Made by a program: the position numbers and the translations under genes | Assembly: GCA_000320545.1 (NCBI GenBank) | Contig: ADNK01002519.1 | Span: forward strand, 67,001 to 131,000 | Direction of reading: 5' to 3' | Length of the DNA: 64,000 bases | Origin: Bigelowiella natans CCMP2755 | Taxonomy: Eukaryota; Cercozoa; Chlorarachniophyceae | The notes under the pieces: model-generated | What the model was told of the DNA's origin: nothing | Seen by the model: only the letters and a program-made list of their open reading frames with translations | The model's database searches: none | In this document: positions 1 through 12,400 of the stretch, piece by piece | Position numbering within the stretch: the first letter of the stretch is position 1 | Layout: each line of letters starts with the position of its first letter

Positions 1-169
1 AGTCAATCGTTGGTTATCAGTGTAAGCAGACACATAAGAGCGAACAGCGCACAACGTTAATAACCTTGCGCAGCAACGTAGTTACGAATGGACGATAAAT
101 CAAATTTTCTGCGTCTGGTAAATTCAATCAGTGCTTGTCATGATAATATTGATAATAGAGAACCACTCT

Positions 170-265
170 CGGTATCATCATCATCATCATCATCATCAAC
201 AACAATAACAACAACCTGCTAAAACTAATCTCATTATCATCATAATCATCATATCCTCTCACAAC
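170..265. repeat. ATC/CAA/CATTAT simple repeats
   Basis: Low-complexity trinucleotide tract, (TCA)n followed by (CAA)n and CAT-rich sequence. Positions 1 to about 700 otherwise show nothing I can support beyond a possible continuation of the secreted-protein gene. Confidence 0.7.
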
Positions 266-699
266 GTACCACCCCCCCATAAGGCTGACAGTTGGATCAT
301 CACGACGCCTCGAAGTCCATTCATTAGTGCCAGTAGTTCGGAAGCACTTAATAAATTACTCTGAAGCTGTGCGTGTAATAAGAGCATGATAAATTGTTTA
401 TTAACCCACTGATGATTAGATGCTGTTGTAATATTTATCGAGAAACACGCAATTAGTTAGTCAGCACCGGGGTCATTGCACCATCCTCGGGTGCTGTACC
501 ATCAACCCTTAGAACAAATAATAGTATTGAAATAGATAAAGAAGTATAGAGTGGCCGCATAAGTGGCAGGAGAAAGAGGAAAGGGCATGGTAGAAGAGGA
601 GGAAAAACAGCTACTTGTCGAGTTCAGTTTTGACATTTCTTCGCTACATTTAATGCTATAACAATGATGATAATTGTGTTCTTGACCATGGCAGTGATG

Positions 700-2166
700 A
701 CTACACAAAATATTATGAGACATAAACGACAACATCAACAGCAACCAGTATTTCGGTGCTGATATCACTGCTTCCTCAAGTTCCGACAGCGACAACACAA
801 ATCTGGATTTGATCATACAGTTTTGAGTTCATAATTTGTCGTGTTATCGTCATTGTCATCATCATTATCATCAATATCACCATCACAACCTACACAACCA
901 CCAATTCACTATATTCTTCTACTTTCCACTTTTATGGTATTATTACCTTAAGTCTTGAAGGATGTACTGTTGTGTGTATATACGACAAGTTAAGGGACAT
1001 GAATGTGGATCAGAGTGTAAGGAATTAGGAGAACGAATCATTCTTACAAGCTTGGCACTTACTACCTCTTGGCGACCATCGACTATTGCCTCTTGATCCT
1101 TCATCTTTAAAGCAAAATCGTCAAACAACGGATATTTCGATACCTGGTGAAGATCATTATACCGATGGCAATTTTTTTTTACAAATTAAAGTACTTTATG
1201 ACGAACTAAGGCTAAGATAATCAGCGAGAAACAATCCATTTCATAATATATAGTATCATATCGCTACTCGTCGCATAGACGACCTATTCTCGCAGTATGT
1301 GCTACCACTACATTTCATCTCCATCCCCACATAGAACCCGTCTCCTTTTACTCGTTCATACAATAACAGCGTATCTCCCTTGTTACTAGTACTTATACTG
1401 CTTGTACCCAGTCGTTTCGGGATCCATCGTCAATGGACCATCCAATAACAGATGCTTTCCAAACACTAATAATAATTTTCATCCACAAATATCATCACTT
1501 TCATTCTATCGTTAACCATCTCAAAAGGAAAGTACTCAAAGGAGTTCTAATTTGATACCCTGATTCTGCTTGTCGTTGAAGATGGACTTTCCGTCCATTC
1601 ATCAAGGCTACTGCTTTCACAACTCCATTGTCCTCTTTATCAAGAACCTATAGGATTCACGTGTAATTCTTCTTGCACACAGCTATCGTAAAGTAACAGT
1701 GGTGCATTATACCTCAATCCAGTGCTTCAAACCGCTGTTATCATCTATCGCTGTTAAAAGGCTACCAGGTTCCAAATTCTTCTGTATTTATTGATCGGCA
1801 ATGTCGTTAAGTCTCCCCCGATTATGATGAGAAGTACAAGTAAACATTTCAAGCACACAAAACTAATGAGACTAATATATATACCTCATCGAATATGGGA
1901 GTGCCTTCTGATCCAACCGTATTATGAATAGCATAACATCGACGAAGACCCTGATCTACTACTGAGCTTCTAGGACTCAAGTAGTTTCGATTCCGTCGCC
2001 ATCGATAATGATGATCTGGAAAGTGAGGCTTAGGAATTGGTCGAACAGAATCAAAGGGCGAAAGTTGGTGGTATTTCCATGTGCATGGATTTCGGATAAT
2101 TGTTGATGCCCCCGAAGCTGCTTCGAAACTGAGACAAATGATAAGAAAAAGACCCAAAGAGATCAT
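700..2166 (-). CDS. Secreted protein of unknown family, at least 8 exons, 3' end unresolved
   Basis: Starting at the ATG at 2166, the protein opens with a clear signal peptide (MISLGLFLIICLSFEAASGA). Phase-compatible exons follow: about 1885..2166, 1713..1781, 1559..1647, 1408..1465, 1268..1378, 1066..1143, 947..966, and one starting near 802. All have GT donors and AG acceptors. Recognisable pieces are AIDDNSGLKHWIE, LDKEDNGVVKAVALMNGRKV, VIGWSIDDGSRNDW, GDTLLLYERVKGDGFYVGME and a Cys pair in MKCSGSTYCEN. The reading frame stays open across every junction, which is the main evidence that this is a gene. I do not recognise the family. It probably acts outside the cell or in the secretory system. 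The end was not found; the gene may continue towards or beyond position 1. Confidence 0.6.
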
Positions 2167-3110
2167 TTCCACAGACTGACTTTGACGTGAACGAGGATTA
2201 TTCTCTTCGCAACGCAGATTCGTTTTCGTCGTCGATGACGTCTCCAGCTGTAAGGTACAATGGGCCACCAACCAGCCAACCAACCCCCCTACTTGTACTG
2301 TCCTCGTAAGCGTGGATCCATGCTCCACTACATGTACTGTGAAAGGAAGAAAGAATGTTCAAATTCCTTGTTCATTTCTTCTTCTTCACTTTATTTCTCC
2401 GCCTTTCACCGAATTATTAACACCATCATCAATAATAAATCGGCTTGTAACTTCTTAAGCTCCACACTGTATCCTTTTTGCCTTTGGCATTTTCGCTCGT
2501 TTTTTTTTTTAAAATACAACGATGTTCTTATGCTACGTCATCAATAAAGCTTGTTAATTAGATGGAAAACCTCAAATGTGTGTGTTTCCGTTAAATTTCT
2601 TGTGATACCCGATTTATTGTATTCCAAGGAAATAGCGATTAAATTTGCGGAAATCGAGTTTTTTTTAAAGAGAGAGTTGAAAATATTAACGTGAAATTTT
2701 GTACCAAAAGGAGAGAGATTAACGAACGGCTAGGGAGCCGCCAATTTTGTGTCTCTTTTTTCTTTCACGAGTATTCTCTTTCCGGTAACAAACTCTAGGG
2801 GAGCGCAGAGAATCCAGGAAATTATCCCAAAAAAAATAGAAATTAAGTGCTATAATTTGATAAAATAGCCTGTATTTTGTCAAGATAAAAAGCACTTCCG
2901 TTGTATTCAGTGAAACTGAACATAGATTATTTAGAATATTCATCTATTTAGGTTCCATATACATATGAACGGCCTTTGTTTAGTGTATTTTATGCAGTTT
3001 ACTGTCACAACTGCGTGTCTCTCTTGCGTCTCTCTTCCACTTTATCTCTCATCAACCCTTTCAAGTGTCTCTCTCTTCTCTGACGACTTAAACAAAAACC
3101 AAGTTTACTC
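2167..3110. other. Intergenic spacer between divergent genes
   Basis: AT-rich spacer between the start of the minus-strand secreted-protein gene and the plus-strand H2A.Z gene. It should contain both promoters. The short ORFs here have no coding character and are not annotated. Confidence 0.6.
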
Positions 3111-3742
3111 ATGGTACATGATGTGGCATGCCCTCCCTCTTCCAATAACTACCTATGCTACCAAGGTCTCCTCCTCTAGAATCTTATGTTGAATATTTAT
3201 ATGTAGTCTGGCAAGAGCGGCGGAAAAGCAAAAGGAGGTAAAGGTAAGTCCAAGGGAGGAAAGGGTAAGTCCAAGGGGGGAAAGCGCGCTCCAGTTTCAA
3301 GGTCTTCCCGTGCTGGCCTGCAGGTGACTCCCTTACTTACCACGATTCACTCGCTATGATTGCATACTAATCAACAAAACTGTTTTAGTTTCCTGTCGGT
3401 CGTATCCATCGTTTCCTGAAGAAGCGTGTACAAGCCAATAACCGAGTCGGAGCAAATGCTGCTGTTTACTGTGCGGCTATTCTTGAATACCTATGCGCAG
3501 AGGTTCTTGAGCTGGCTGGAAATGCTTCCAAGGACTTGAAGGTTAAGCGTATTACCCCTCGTCACTTGCAGCTTGCGATTCGTGGAGACGAGGAGCTTGA
3601 CAAGCTCATTCAGGCAACCATTGCAGGAGGTGGTGTAATTCCACACATTCACAAATCCCTCATCAACAAATCGAAGAGGAAAAAGAAGAAAAAGGGTGGA
3701 CAAGGTGGAGGATCTAAAAGGAAGGGAGGCTCCTTATACTAG
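3111..3742 (+). CDS. H2A.Z: Histone H2A.Z variant
   Basis: Core histone variant of the nucleosome. Exons 3207..3323 and 3389..3742 encode a Gly/Lys-rich tail ([14 protein letters not shown] with repeated KSKGGKG units), then the H2A fold: [73 protein letters not shown] and [17 protein letters not shown]. The last segments are typical of H2A.Z rather than canonical H2A. The C-terminal tail is Lys/Gly-rich ([19 protein letters not shown]). The second coding exon begins directly with Ser after an AG, so the initiator Met must lie on its own exon. The best candidate is the ATG at 3111 followed immediately by GTACAT, giving 157 aa. The intron at 3324-3388 has a TACTAAT branch-like motif at 3366. 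Identity is certain; the first exon is inferred. Confidence 0.93.
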
Positions 3743-5565
3743 GCAGTAAGCAAATCATAAGCAGCTACTTTTTCGACTCACCGAGATTTCCACTTTCCCA
3801 GAGATGCCGCGATAACTTATCAGAAGTAGATTTTTTTAGATCAAAGACTGCTTGCAAATTTGCTTATGCTGAAATTGTAAATTAAATCGCACAATCAGAG
3901 GGTTACGTCCCTCAAGAAAACTAAGTTAAAAAATGTTGTGGTTACTTGATTCTGTTGCCATGAATGCATGTCAACAGATTTTTGATAATAAATATTACTT
4001 TTTTTTATTTTTTAATTACTGTGCGGAAGCACGATAATTTTTGGAAAAAACACTGATGTTCGTGAAGCACGTGTCTATTTGCTATCTTTTCATCAAATGC
4101 TCTCTTGCATGTAGTCATCGCAGCCAAACCGCCTGCTTGCCTTTTGAAACCCAGTCACGCACTTTGATTGTATATCCGTAGTACACAGAGCAAACGGAGA
4201 TGTGCGATGCATTGCATGATAGACTAGTCTAGCTAGCTAGCAGCGGGGACAACTAGACAAATCTAGAAATTATAATAATTTCTAGATTTGCATGCGAGAG
4301 CCGAATCGAATTATTATTAGAGCTTTCTGACTTTATGTTCCACAGGCGAGCTAGCTAGCAGGCTAGCAGGGCTTGTAGCTTTCTAGCTTTGCAAAGATAT
4401 ACATCATTGTACATATCGCATCGTACATTGTCTAGATTGTGTTACAGCATATGCGTAGGCCATTTTTTGTTGAGGATGTCTAGATGTTGCTATCTAGCTA
4501 GCTAGCTAGCGTGCGAGTTCTTTGCGCTTGTAGTGCGTCTGCTAGCTTGCATGCTAGCTTGCTATACAGCGCAGTTTATTTTCTAGTTTTCGCAGCACAA
4601 TTGGCTAAAATGTCTAGACATGTGCACTGCTAGACTGTCTAGCTACATGCAATGCATGCTAGAATGAGCCATTCATGGCTAGATGGCCAATCTAGCAATC
4701 TAGCTAGCTCTAAAGCTAGCTAGCGTAGCTAGCAATGTGGAATTACTCAATGTGGGTCATCTACAGTAGTAGGCTTGTCGCGCCTTCGTTCCTAGCATCG
4801 CTAGTTCGGCATTCTATAATTCGGCATTGATGTAGTGCCACACGCTAGCACGACTAGCACAGTTAGACGACAGGCTAGTCTTAGCAGGTAGTAGGCACGC
4901 TATAACGCCTATCTAGCTAGACGCTGTCAGCTGCCTACGCTAGTACGACGAGTAGACTAGCTACCTGTAGCTAAGCTAGTACAGTCGTAGGAGATGCTGA
5001 GCTACATGCCAGCATGCAGACGTAGCCTAGCTAGCTAGATAGATGTGTTAGCGATGGTAGATGCTGCGCGCGGGCTTGACTCTCGCACTAGCTAGCTAGT
5101 GCACAGCGCAGTGCGTGCGTGTCTAGGTATGTCTATTCCTCCTCCTCTTCCGCAACTTGGTTTCATCATTCGGGCCAGCCATGAATGCGAGTGACAATGT
5201 CGTCGATGCCGTCGACATCGTGTTGGATCGTTCCCCGCAAGCTGCATGCGAACGCATCCATCACTTCCGACTGCTATGATCGTTTCGTGTCAGCGTTATG
5301 CGTGCGATCTAGCGTTTCCAGATAAAATGAATACTTACGGATTCATTGGCGCTTCTGTTAAAAGAATTCGATGCTCGGAGGCATCAATTTTCATTTTTTC
5401 ATTGAATGCGTAATCCCAGATATGCTCAATTGAGTAATCCCCTTATTTAATAGAGTGGTAGGCTTAGCACTAGAAGATGTTCACTATTGATGACGTTACA
5501 GTCGTACTATTGTCAAGCAGAACAGGCAAGTTGTTACAACAAGGGAGCTTCCACTCGGATCGAGT
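3743..5565. other. Palindrome-rich intergenic region
   Basis: No supported gene. From about 4200 to 5130 the sequence is saturated with CTAG, GCTAGC and GCATGC words and short inverted repeats, a composition unlike the flanking coding DNA. Similar islands recur elsewhere in the window (see findings). Confidence 0.7.
4258..4290. repeat. 33-bp near-perfect palindrome
   Basis: Two 15-bp arms (left beginning CAAATCTAGAAATTA) flank a 3-bp TAA spacer, so the segment can form a perfect stem with a minimal loop. Confidence 0.85.
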
Positions 5566-5916
5566 ATGGGTTTTCACTTTTGTTTTCTGCTGCTGCTAAT
5601 GCTGCTACCACCAACGTCAGATGATCGCATGATGGGTGTACATGATGATGATGTTCACCAGCCAACACTGCAAACAGCTCAGGCATTCGTAAGCAACTTC
5701 ACTCAGGCTGACAACAAGATCGATCTTTCGAACCGCACAACGAATATGTTAAATATTAAACGAGCTGAATGCGACTGTTCTGGCCATGAACCTCACTATC
5801 ACTGTACCCCCTTCCAAACGTGGCGGCGGACTGTGCATAATACAGTTATCGCAGTACGAATTCCGATCCCTGATTTGATCAGTGCCCCGGAACACCTGAT
5901 TGCTTATTTGCGGTGA
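5566..5916 (+). CDS. Possible small secreted protein (116 aa)
   Basis: The ORF starts at an ATG and opens with a hydrophobic signal-peptide-like stretch (MGFHFCFLLLLMLLPPTS). An acidic/His-rich segment, two potential N-glycosylation sites (NFT, NRT) and a Cys/His cluster (CDCSGHEPHYHC) follow. No family is recognised. It lies in repeat-rich DNA with no neighbours on the same strand nearby. It could be a real lineage-specific gene, a first exon, or a chance ORF. Confidence 0.3.
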   Translation: MGFHFCFLLLLMLLPPTSDDRMMGVHDDDVHQPTLQTAQAFVSNFTQADNKIDLSNRTTNMLNIKRAECDCSGHEPHYHCTPFQTWRRTVHNTVIAVRIPIPDLISAPEHLIAYLR

Positions 5917-6450
5917 CAAAATTGGCAACAGCGTAGCGCAGCGCAGAATCATCACACATTGTTATTTAGCAAACGAGGAAGAATCCCAGACACTATCTGA
6001 TGCAGATATGTCGCTGCACGCATGCATGCGCAGATGTTTGATTCGATGCGCACGTAGCTAGCCTAGCAGCAAGAGATGCCGAGTGGAAGGACTCGCCAGC
6101 TAGTGCGTACGCTGCTGCATGTCTCACGTCGCATTGCCAAGCCTAGAGCCACCTAGATGCGTCTAGACGTGCAAACACACACACACACACGCACGCGCGC
6201 GCGTATGTACTAGCATGCATGTATACGTACAGCATGCATCCCGGCAGCAGTGCGTGGTGCATCCAATAATAATTCCAATCGCATATTATTATTATTTTTT
6301 CGATCGCCTTACTTTCATGCAGTGAAGGAGTATTATTCGAGGACCGACTTTGCCGTGATTGACTTCATTACCATACGCGAAATTGACATCTTCCTAGAAC
6401 TACCCCATGGTTCATTCTAAAGATGAAATTAATTTGTGATGAACTGCTTC
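5917..6450. other. Intergenic spacer with CTAG/GCATGC words and (AC)n
   Basis: Nothing coding is seen. It contains a short (AC)n/(GC)n tract near 6173-6203 and several GCATGC palindromes, then the 3' flank of the CFAP43-like gene. Confidence 0.6.
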
Positions 6451-9400
6451 CTACTTGATTGGCGGAAATCTGAGCGACCCTCTTTCTCCACCAGAGCCCT
6501 TAATCTTTTTCCCTTGCTTGTTTCCTCTGTATCGGTGTAGATATCTCTCCATAGTTGTATCTACGTCTGGGCTGTGCGATGATCTAGTATCGAATGCTTG
6601 GTCAAACATTGGGAAAGACTTCCTCTGTAGCCTGTCGCGCTCTTTTCTCAACACCGAGAGATCATCTCGTTGTATTTCTGCTATGTTACGCAACTTCCGT
6701 ATTTGCGAAACCATCTCAAATGTGCCCAGAGAACGTTTCCTCTCAGCAGGAGCTGGGGCATTGTTCTCGCCTCGAATCCTCTGAAGTTTCGCCACTTTAC
6801 TTTGAAGTTCCAACAGAGATCCCTCAAGTTTCTTATTCCGTAAAGCGAACCCTCGATGTTCCCGATTAATTTTTGCAACAACTTTCTGCCTTTCAGTAAT
6901 TTTCTTATTGTACATGCCTTCATTGAACAGAATCTTACGCTTGAGGAGCTCTATTTGCTCCTTAACCTTTTGTCCAGAACCGCCTGACTTGATGATCTCC
7001 TGTAGTTGCTTGGTCACACGCATCAACTGAACTTCCCGCGTATCCGCTTCAGCCATTGAGAGCTTTAATGTTAACTTATTTCCACGCCACATTTGGTAGC
7101 GGAGCTGGCGATATTGCAGAACAATATCCTGCAAAGTTTTCATGTTGTGCTCACCTTTGTTCAAAATTGCGGCATTAAAGGCCTCTATAAGGTCGCGATC
7201 AAACGTCACCCATGCGGAAAGTCCAGACATAAGAGATGTATCAGCAGCTTCAACGAAGCCTTGAGGCACAGAGAGTGTGATATGATTATCCATTCCATGT
7301 TCAAGGCGCTCATCATACCAACGTTTAACATGCTGACTTACACGTTCTGATTCAATGCCTACTGCCAACTCCTGATCCTTAAGCCCTTTCAACACATGCT
7401 CGTATGCAGCAAGGACACGCTGGGCTACTTGAATCTTTTGTTCGGCAAATATCTTTCGAATTCGGAGCTTGAAAAGTCTTTCTGCTGGCTCAGGTTCGAG
7501 TACGTTCACCAGCTCCTCAGGTTTAGTTGATGCTTCACCAAATAGCTCAGCACTGACAGGGATTCCATCAATATCTACTATGGTTTCATTTCGCACCTCC
7601 TCCTTCCCCTGCTGTGCATCTTTCTGTTTTTGTTCCTGATGTTGTCTCCGTGATTCAGCCAGCGTGGATAGCCGAGAAAGCCAAGCTTCAACCGTTTCAG
7701 CCTGGGAAACAAGTGCCTCTTCTCTTTTGTAGTCATAGCGAGAATGCTTCAGTGGCTTTGTACCCACCGCCTGCTTTCTTTTCCGATTGCGACGACGCTT
7801 GTATATCGATTGAACTACATCGAACCCATCTAACCGTTCAAATTCTTTCCTGAAGATTTTCTCTTCCTTCGCGTTAAGTGCTTGGCAGCTTACGACAACT
7901 TGCTTCAAAGCCTCGACTTTTTGCGCTGTTGCACGAATTGTTTTCTGCCTTTTTTTCCCCCCTTTTTTTAGTTCCTGCAATCGCACTTTCATGGCTGCTA
8001 ATGTGAGTTCTCCGACGTCTTCTGCTGTAGTGCTATTCAACAAGCAAGAGCATAGGTAATTATGGCGCTCAAGGATTTTGTCTAGCATAAATCTGCAACG
8101 ACTTAAATCCAGTAGCTTTCCATCGAATTTTTCAAGAAGTACGTGAATTTCTTTGTTGAGTTGTTTCAGTGCCTGAAGAGTGTCACGACGCTGTGCCAAA
8201 CGATTCTCACGAACCTCTTCTTCCTCTTTCTCGACTTCTTTAAGTAGTTTCTTCTGCTCATTGCTCATTTTGTGCGGCGGCAATTCGGTCATCCAGGGTT
8301 CCTTTTCCACCACATTGTCCATGTCCGCAGCAATACCCTTTTTCTTAAGAATGCCTCCCATCATATCCATTAATGCTCGTTGAGGTGCATCGTCGCCATC
8401 GCCACCGCGCCGTGCAGCAAGTTCCGCAGCTCTTCGTTTTTCTTCAAAAGTCAAAGGTCGTTGAGACTTGAGCTCGCTGTCTTGTACGCTATAGAGCATG
8501 TTAGGTATCTCATCCTCTGACAATTTTGTGCTGAAGATTGAGAGGGTGAGTTCTGCGTTTTCAACCGACTCTTCTTTGGCTCGAGCTTCAGCGGCCTCCT
8601 TCCGTTTCTTAGCTTCCGTCTTTTCTGCCTGCGATGAACCCTTCACTCGTCGTTGGGGTATTTTCTTGCCCATAATCCGTGCACGTTTTACGTCATAGAG
8701 GTACTTTTCTTCCTCAAGCTGATCTTTCCATTCTTCCAGTTGCTTTCTTCTTGCTTCTACGGAATCCTCATCTTCATGGCATTTTTCGATGAGCGCGCGT
8801 AGTTCATCTCTGACGTCCATGATTCTTCGCGTTTTTTCGAGTATCATCTCATGAGTGCTCTGCTTTTCCTTGTAATACTTCTCGAAAACCTTATTGAATC
8901 GTGAAGCCAGTATTCTGGAACGTGCTTGAAGGGCATGTACCTGAATAACTTTGCGTTGTCGTGTACAACAGATCGTTGGATGTTGAAGAAGGAATTTCTC
9001 GTCGTCGTCATCTGGAATTTCTCCTAATGAGAGAGTTTTCCAGTCAACCTTTTCCTCGACTTCCTCTTCACCTTTCTTGTTATTCTTGTCCTTGCTGTTG
9101 TTACTCTTCGTGTTGCTGTCAGAATTTTCTTCCTTCTTCTCTTCCTTCGGCTTGCCAATTGCCTTGTATAACTTAGCTAGCAATGATTCCTCCTGCTCCA
9201 AACGTTCTTTATTCACATCAATGACGTACTTCGCAGCCACAGTGAGAGGATCTTGAGGAGTCACTCCAATAGTTTCCCATTCTAGCTTTGAAGCTGACCA
9301 GCCTTGATCTACAGAGAAATCCATATCTGAATTGAACCCTCTCATGTCGATGCCTTGACTTGCTGCAGGTGAGTTCGCAGGACTGGCCATTGGGGAACCT

Positions 9401-12400
9401 GTTTGAAATGCCCCCACCTCTTCTCCAATTTTATGCGCCAGGAATCTCATCTCCAATCGTTGCATTTTACGAAGATATTCAATCTTCCGTGCTCGTCCTT
9501 GGTCTTCGGGCTTAAATTTTGCAATGGGGTAGTTGGATACAGGGGTAATCTTAGCTTTGAATGGCTCGATGAGAAGGCGTTCGATAGAGAATGCTTCGCG
9601 GGTGCTCTCAGTGATACGGAAGATGACAAGCTCTTTCTCTTTGTTTTCCCGCATGATCTTATTCCTCTCAAGTTGAGCACCTTGGTCGCCTTGCTGCTCT
9701 AGGATTTCCTTCATCTCCGTATCGATTATGAAATCAGTCCTTGGGAGTTTCTCAAGTGCGTCGAGCTGGTCATTCTCTTTTACCAACGTCTGCAATGTGC
9801 TTCCTAAAGACGATAGTTTTTCGCGCAATCCTTCACTCCCAGCTACGAGTTCATCATTCTTTGAATCTTCGGTGATTACATTAACGTCTACTTGGTCAGA
9901 TCCCGTTGCCTCCTCCACAGTAGGCATGAAGCTTCGATCATTGATTGCTGTCCCAGTACTCAAGCCAGCATCCACAGCTCCTGCTGCTGCTTCCTCGTCA
10001 GTGTTTCGAACCTCAACGGGCATTTCGGTACCGCACTTGGAGCACAATCCATCGATGAACCATTCCATGCACAAGGGTGCTCCAAGAGACATTGGGCAAT
10101 AAAGCTCAGGTAAATCAAATTCTTGGTCGTCATCATCCTCACCACTATCATAGGCAGCATCTTCTTTCTTCTCATCTTTTCCATTGCTGCTGCTGTTGCT
10201 ACTACTAGCAGTCTTGCATAAGCCACATTCCTCACAGACTCCAGCGTCCATCTTTTCTTCACATGGGGGACCTCCCATAGACAACGGGCAGTACTGTTCT
10301 TCGTCTGTGGATCGAAATATTGTCGTTGCCTCTTCCTGCACCTTACTTTTCTCCTCCTATTTGATTGATTAATGATGGATTAATGATGGGTGATGATTAT
10401 GGAGCAACTTGTTAATACGAAGAAAATATGGTTTTATGGCAAACGAGGAGGTGGCTGTTAAACACGTTTAAAAAAAATGGTAGGTGTAGTAGGTATTACC
10501 TCCTCCTGGATAATCTTTTTTTCCAGCTGGTCCTTGTTCTTCGTCCACCAATTAATTCCTTGAGGCAAATATGTAGATAAATCCCAGACGAAACAACCCC
10601 CGTTTGTTCCATACGACAGAAGAGCTGGTCCATATTGCGAAAAAATGATGGAGTTTGTGCCAATATCAAACGATGCATCAGAGCCTTCCACTAAAGAAGG
10701 GATTTCAGGATCATGGGCTTGGATTCTCAGAATCGGAAATGCTTCTTCCTGCTGTTTACTATTCTCAGCGCCATTGTGACTATTATCACTGGGATTCGAA
10801 ATAAGCTGAATGCTGATTTCACCACCTTCCCCTCCAATCGCAATAACTGAAGCATCTGGAGAGATGGTTGCACACGACGGAGCAAACTTCAGATACGACC
10901 TCGAGCTTGTCCTCTTGCACTCATTAATGGAATCTTCAACAACAGAGAATAACCTGATGGTTTTGTCCTTAAGTACTGCGAGAAAATCCGTGCTTGCAAA
11001 GCCGCTAGAGTGAAGGATTTCACAGCATTCAATGCCCAAGTCAGTACACAGAGGAGAGATTCTTTTTCCTGATGATTCTGCACCAGCATCGTACACTGCT
11101 ATCTTGCCGAACTCAAACCCCACAACTACTTTGCCACACGAGAGCCACCGTGCGCTTATGGGCGACAATCCAAATATCTCACTTTTGGGATCGTCGGCCT
11201 CCCAACGAGCAATCGGAACAAGCTTGGTCATACTCACAACGACAACACTTCCATCGATCCCAATGGATGCTAACAACGACGAATCTGGGCTGAAGCAAAC
11301 TGCCTCCACTGCCTGGGTGTGCAATCGAACAGAGAAAACAGGACGTAAAGTATTGGTGCTACAGTCACATACTGTTACGACGCCATTGGAGCATCCTGCA
11401 GCCACAAGGGTCCCCTCTCTTCCAATATCGATATGATTACTCAGTATTGTCTTTCGCGGAAAGTCGTCGCCATGGGCAGTATGATCATCTTCATCTTTAT
11501 CTGTCTCAATGGAGGAAATAAAAGCTGATGGACTTATTGCGGCAACCAACGGGCTTGCTAAGATCTTCTCACCCAAGATGTTATGGTGGCTGATGATTCG
11601 AAGCATTCCTTGTTCATTGGCAAGAAGGAATCTATTATGAGAGAGGAGAAATGCGCTCGAGGGTTTGTCAACGGCCTTGAGCAGAGTAGCTCTAGTAGAC
11701 TTCCTAGACATTGTGACGGGAAGAAAGTGTTGAACAGCGGCTAGCTCGACTGATCTCACTACGTCTTCTGCCCCTGTCATGGACCTGCATTCTGAGCTGA
11801 GCTCTTCCATTGTGCAAGTTCTTAGAGTCCCATCGTGAGACACCGTTATTATCATCTTCGCATTCACATCTGACACAAACTTAACGATCACTTCCTTCTT
11901 TGATCTGTTGTTGTAGATAATCCTTCCTCTCAAACTGGAGAGAACCGGATCTTTTGACCTCGTTTGTAGAAATTCGTAAACGCTCAATCTCCTGTCCGTA
12001 GTTGCTACAATAAGGTGACTTCCGTGTACAGTAAGGGCTGACACTACTTGTGCCTCCTCCTTCCCTTTGAGACTTGGAATCTTAATGATCTTCTTCTGAA
12101 CAGTTGCAACGGTGCTCTGGGGGGAGGTCAATTCTTTGATTGCATTTCCCCTGATATCCAATTCTGAGTAAAGGCCTGTTGCTGGCTCGGCCATGTCGTA
12201 CTTAAGCATATTCAACACTTCAGAAAGATTAGAAGGTCGTTTGTCGAAGCCAATTTTGACATCATCGTGACCCATAGTAGACCCCTCGTGTGCCTGTTTA
12301 GCAGCATCGAAATTGACAACCTCATTGGAGGACTTTTTTTCACCATTGGGCTTCGTAACTGCGGAAAGCGCAATAACAACCCCAGTTTTGAGACCGCAGT

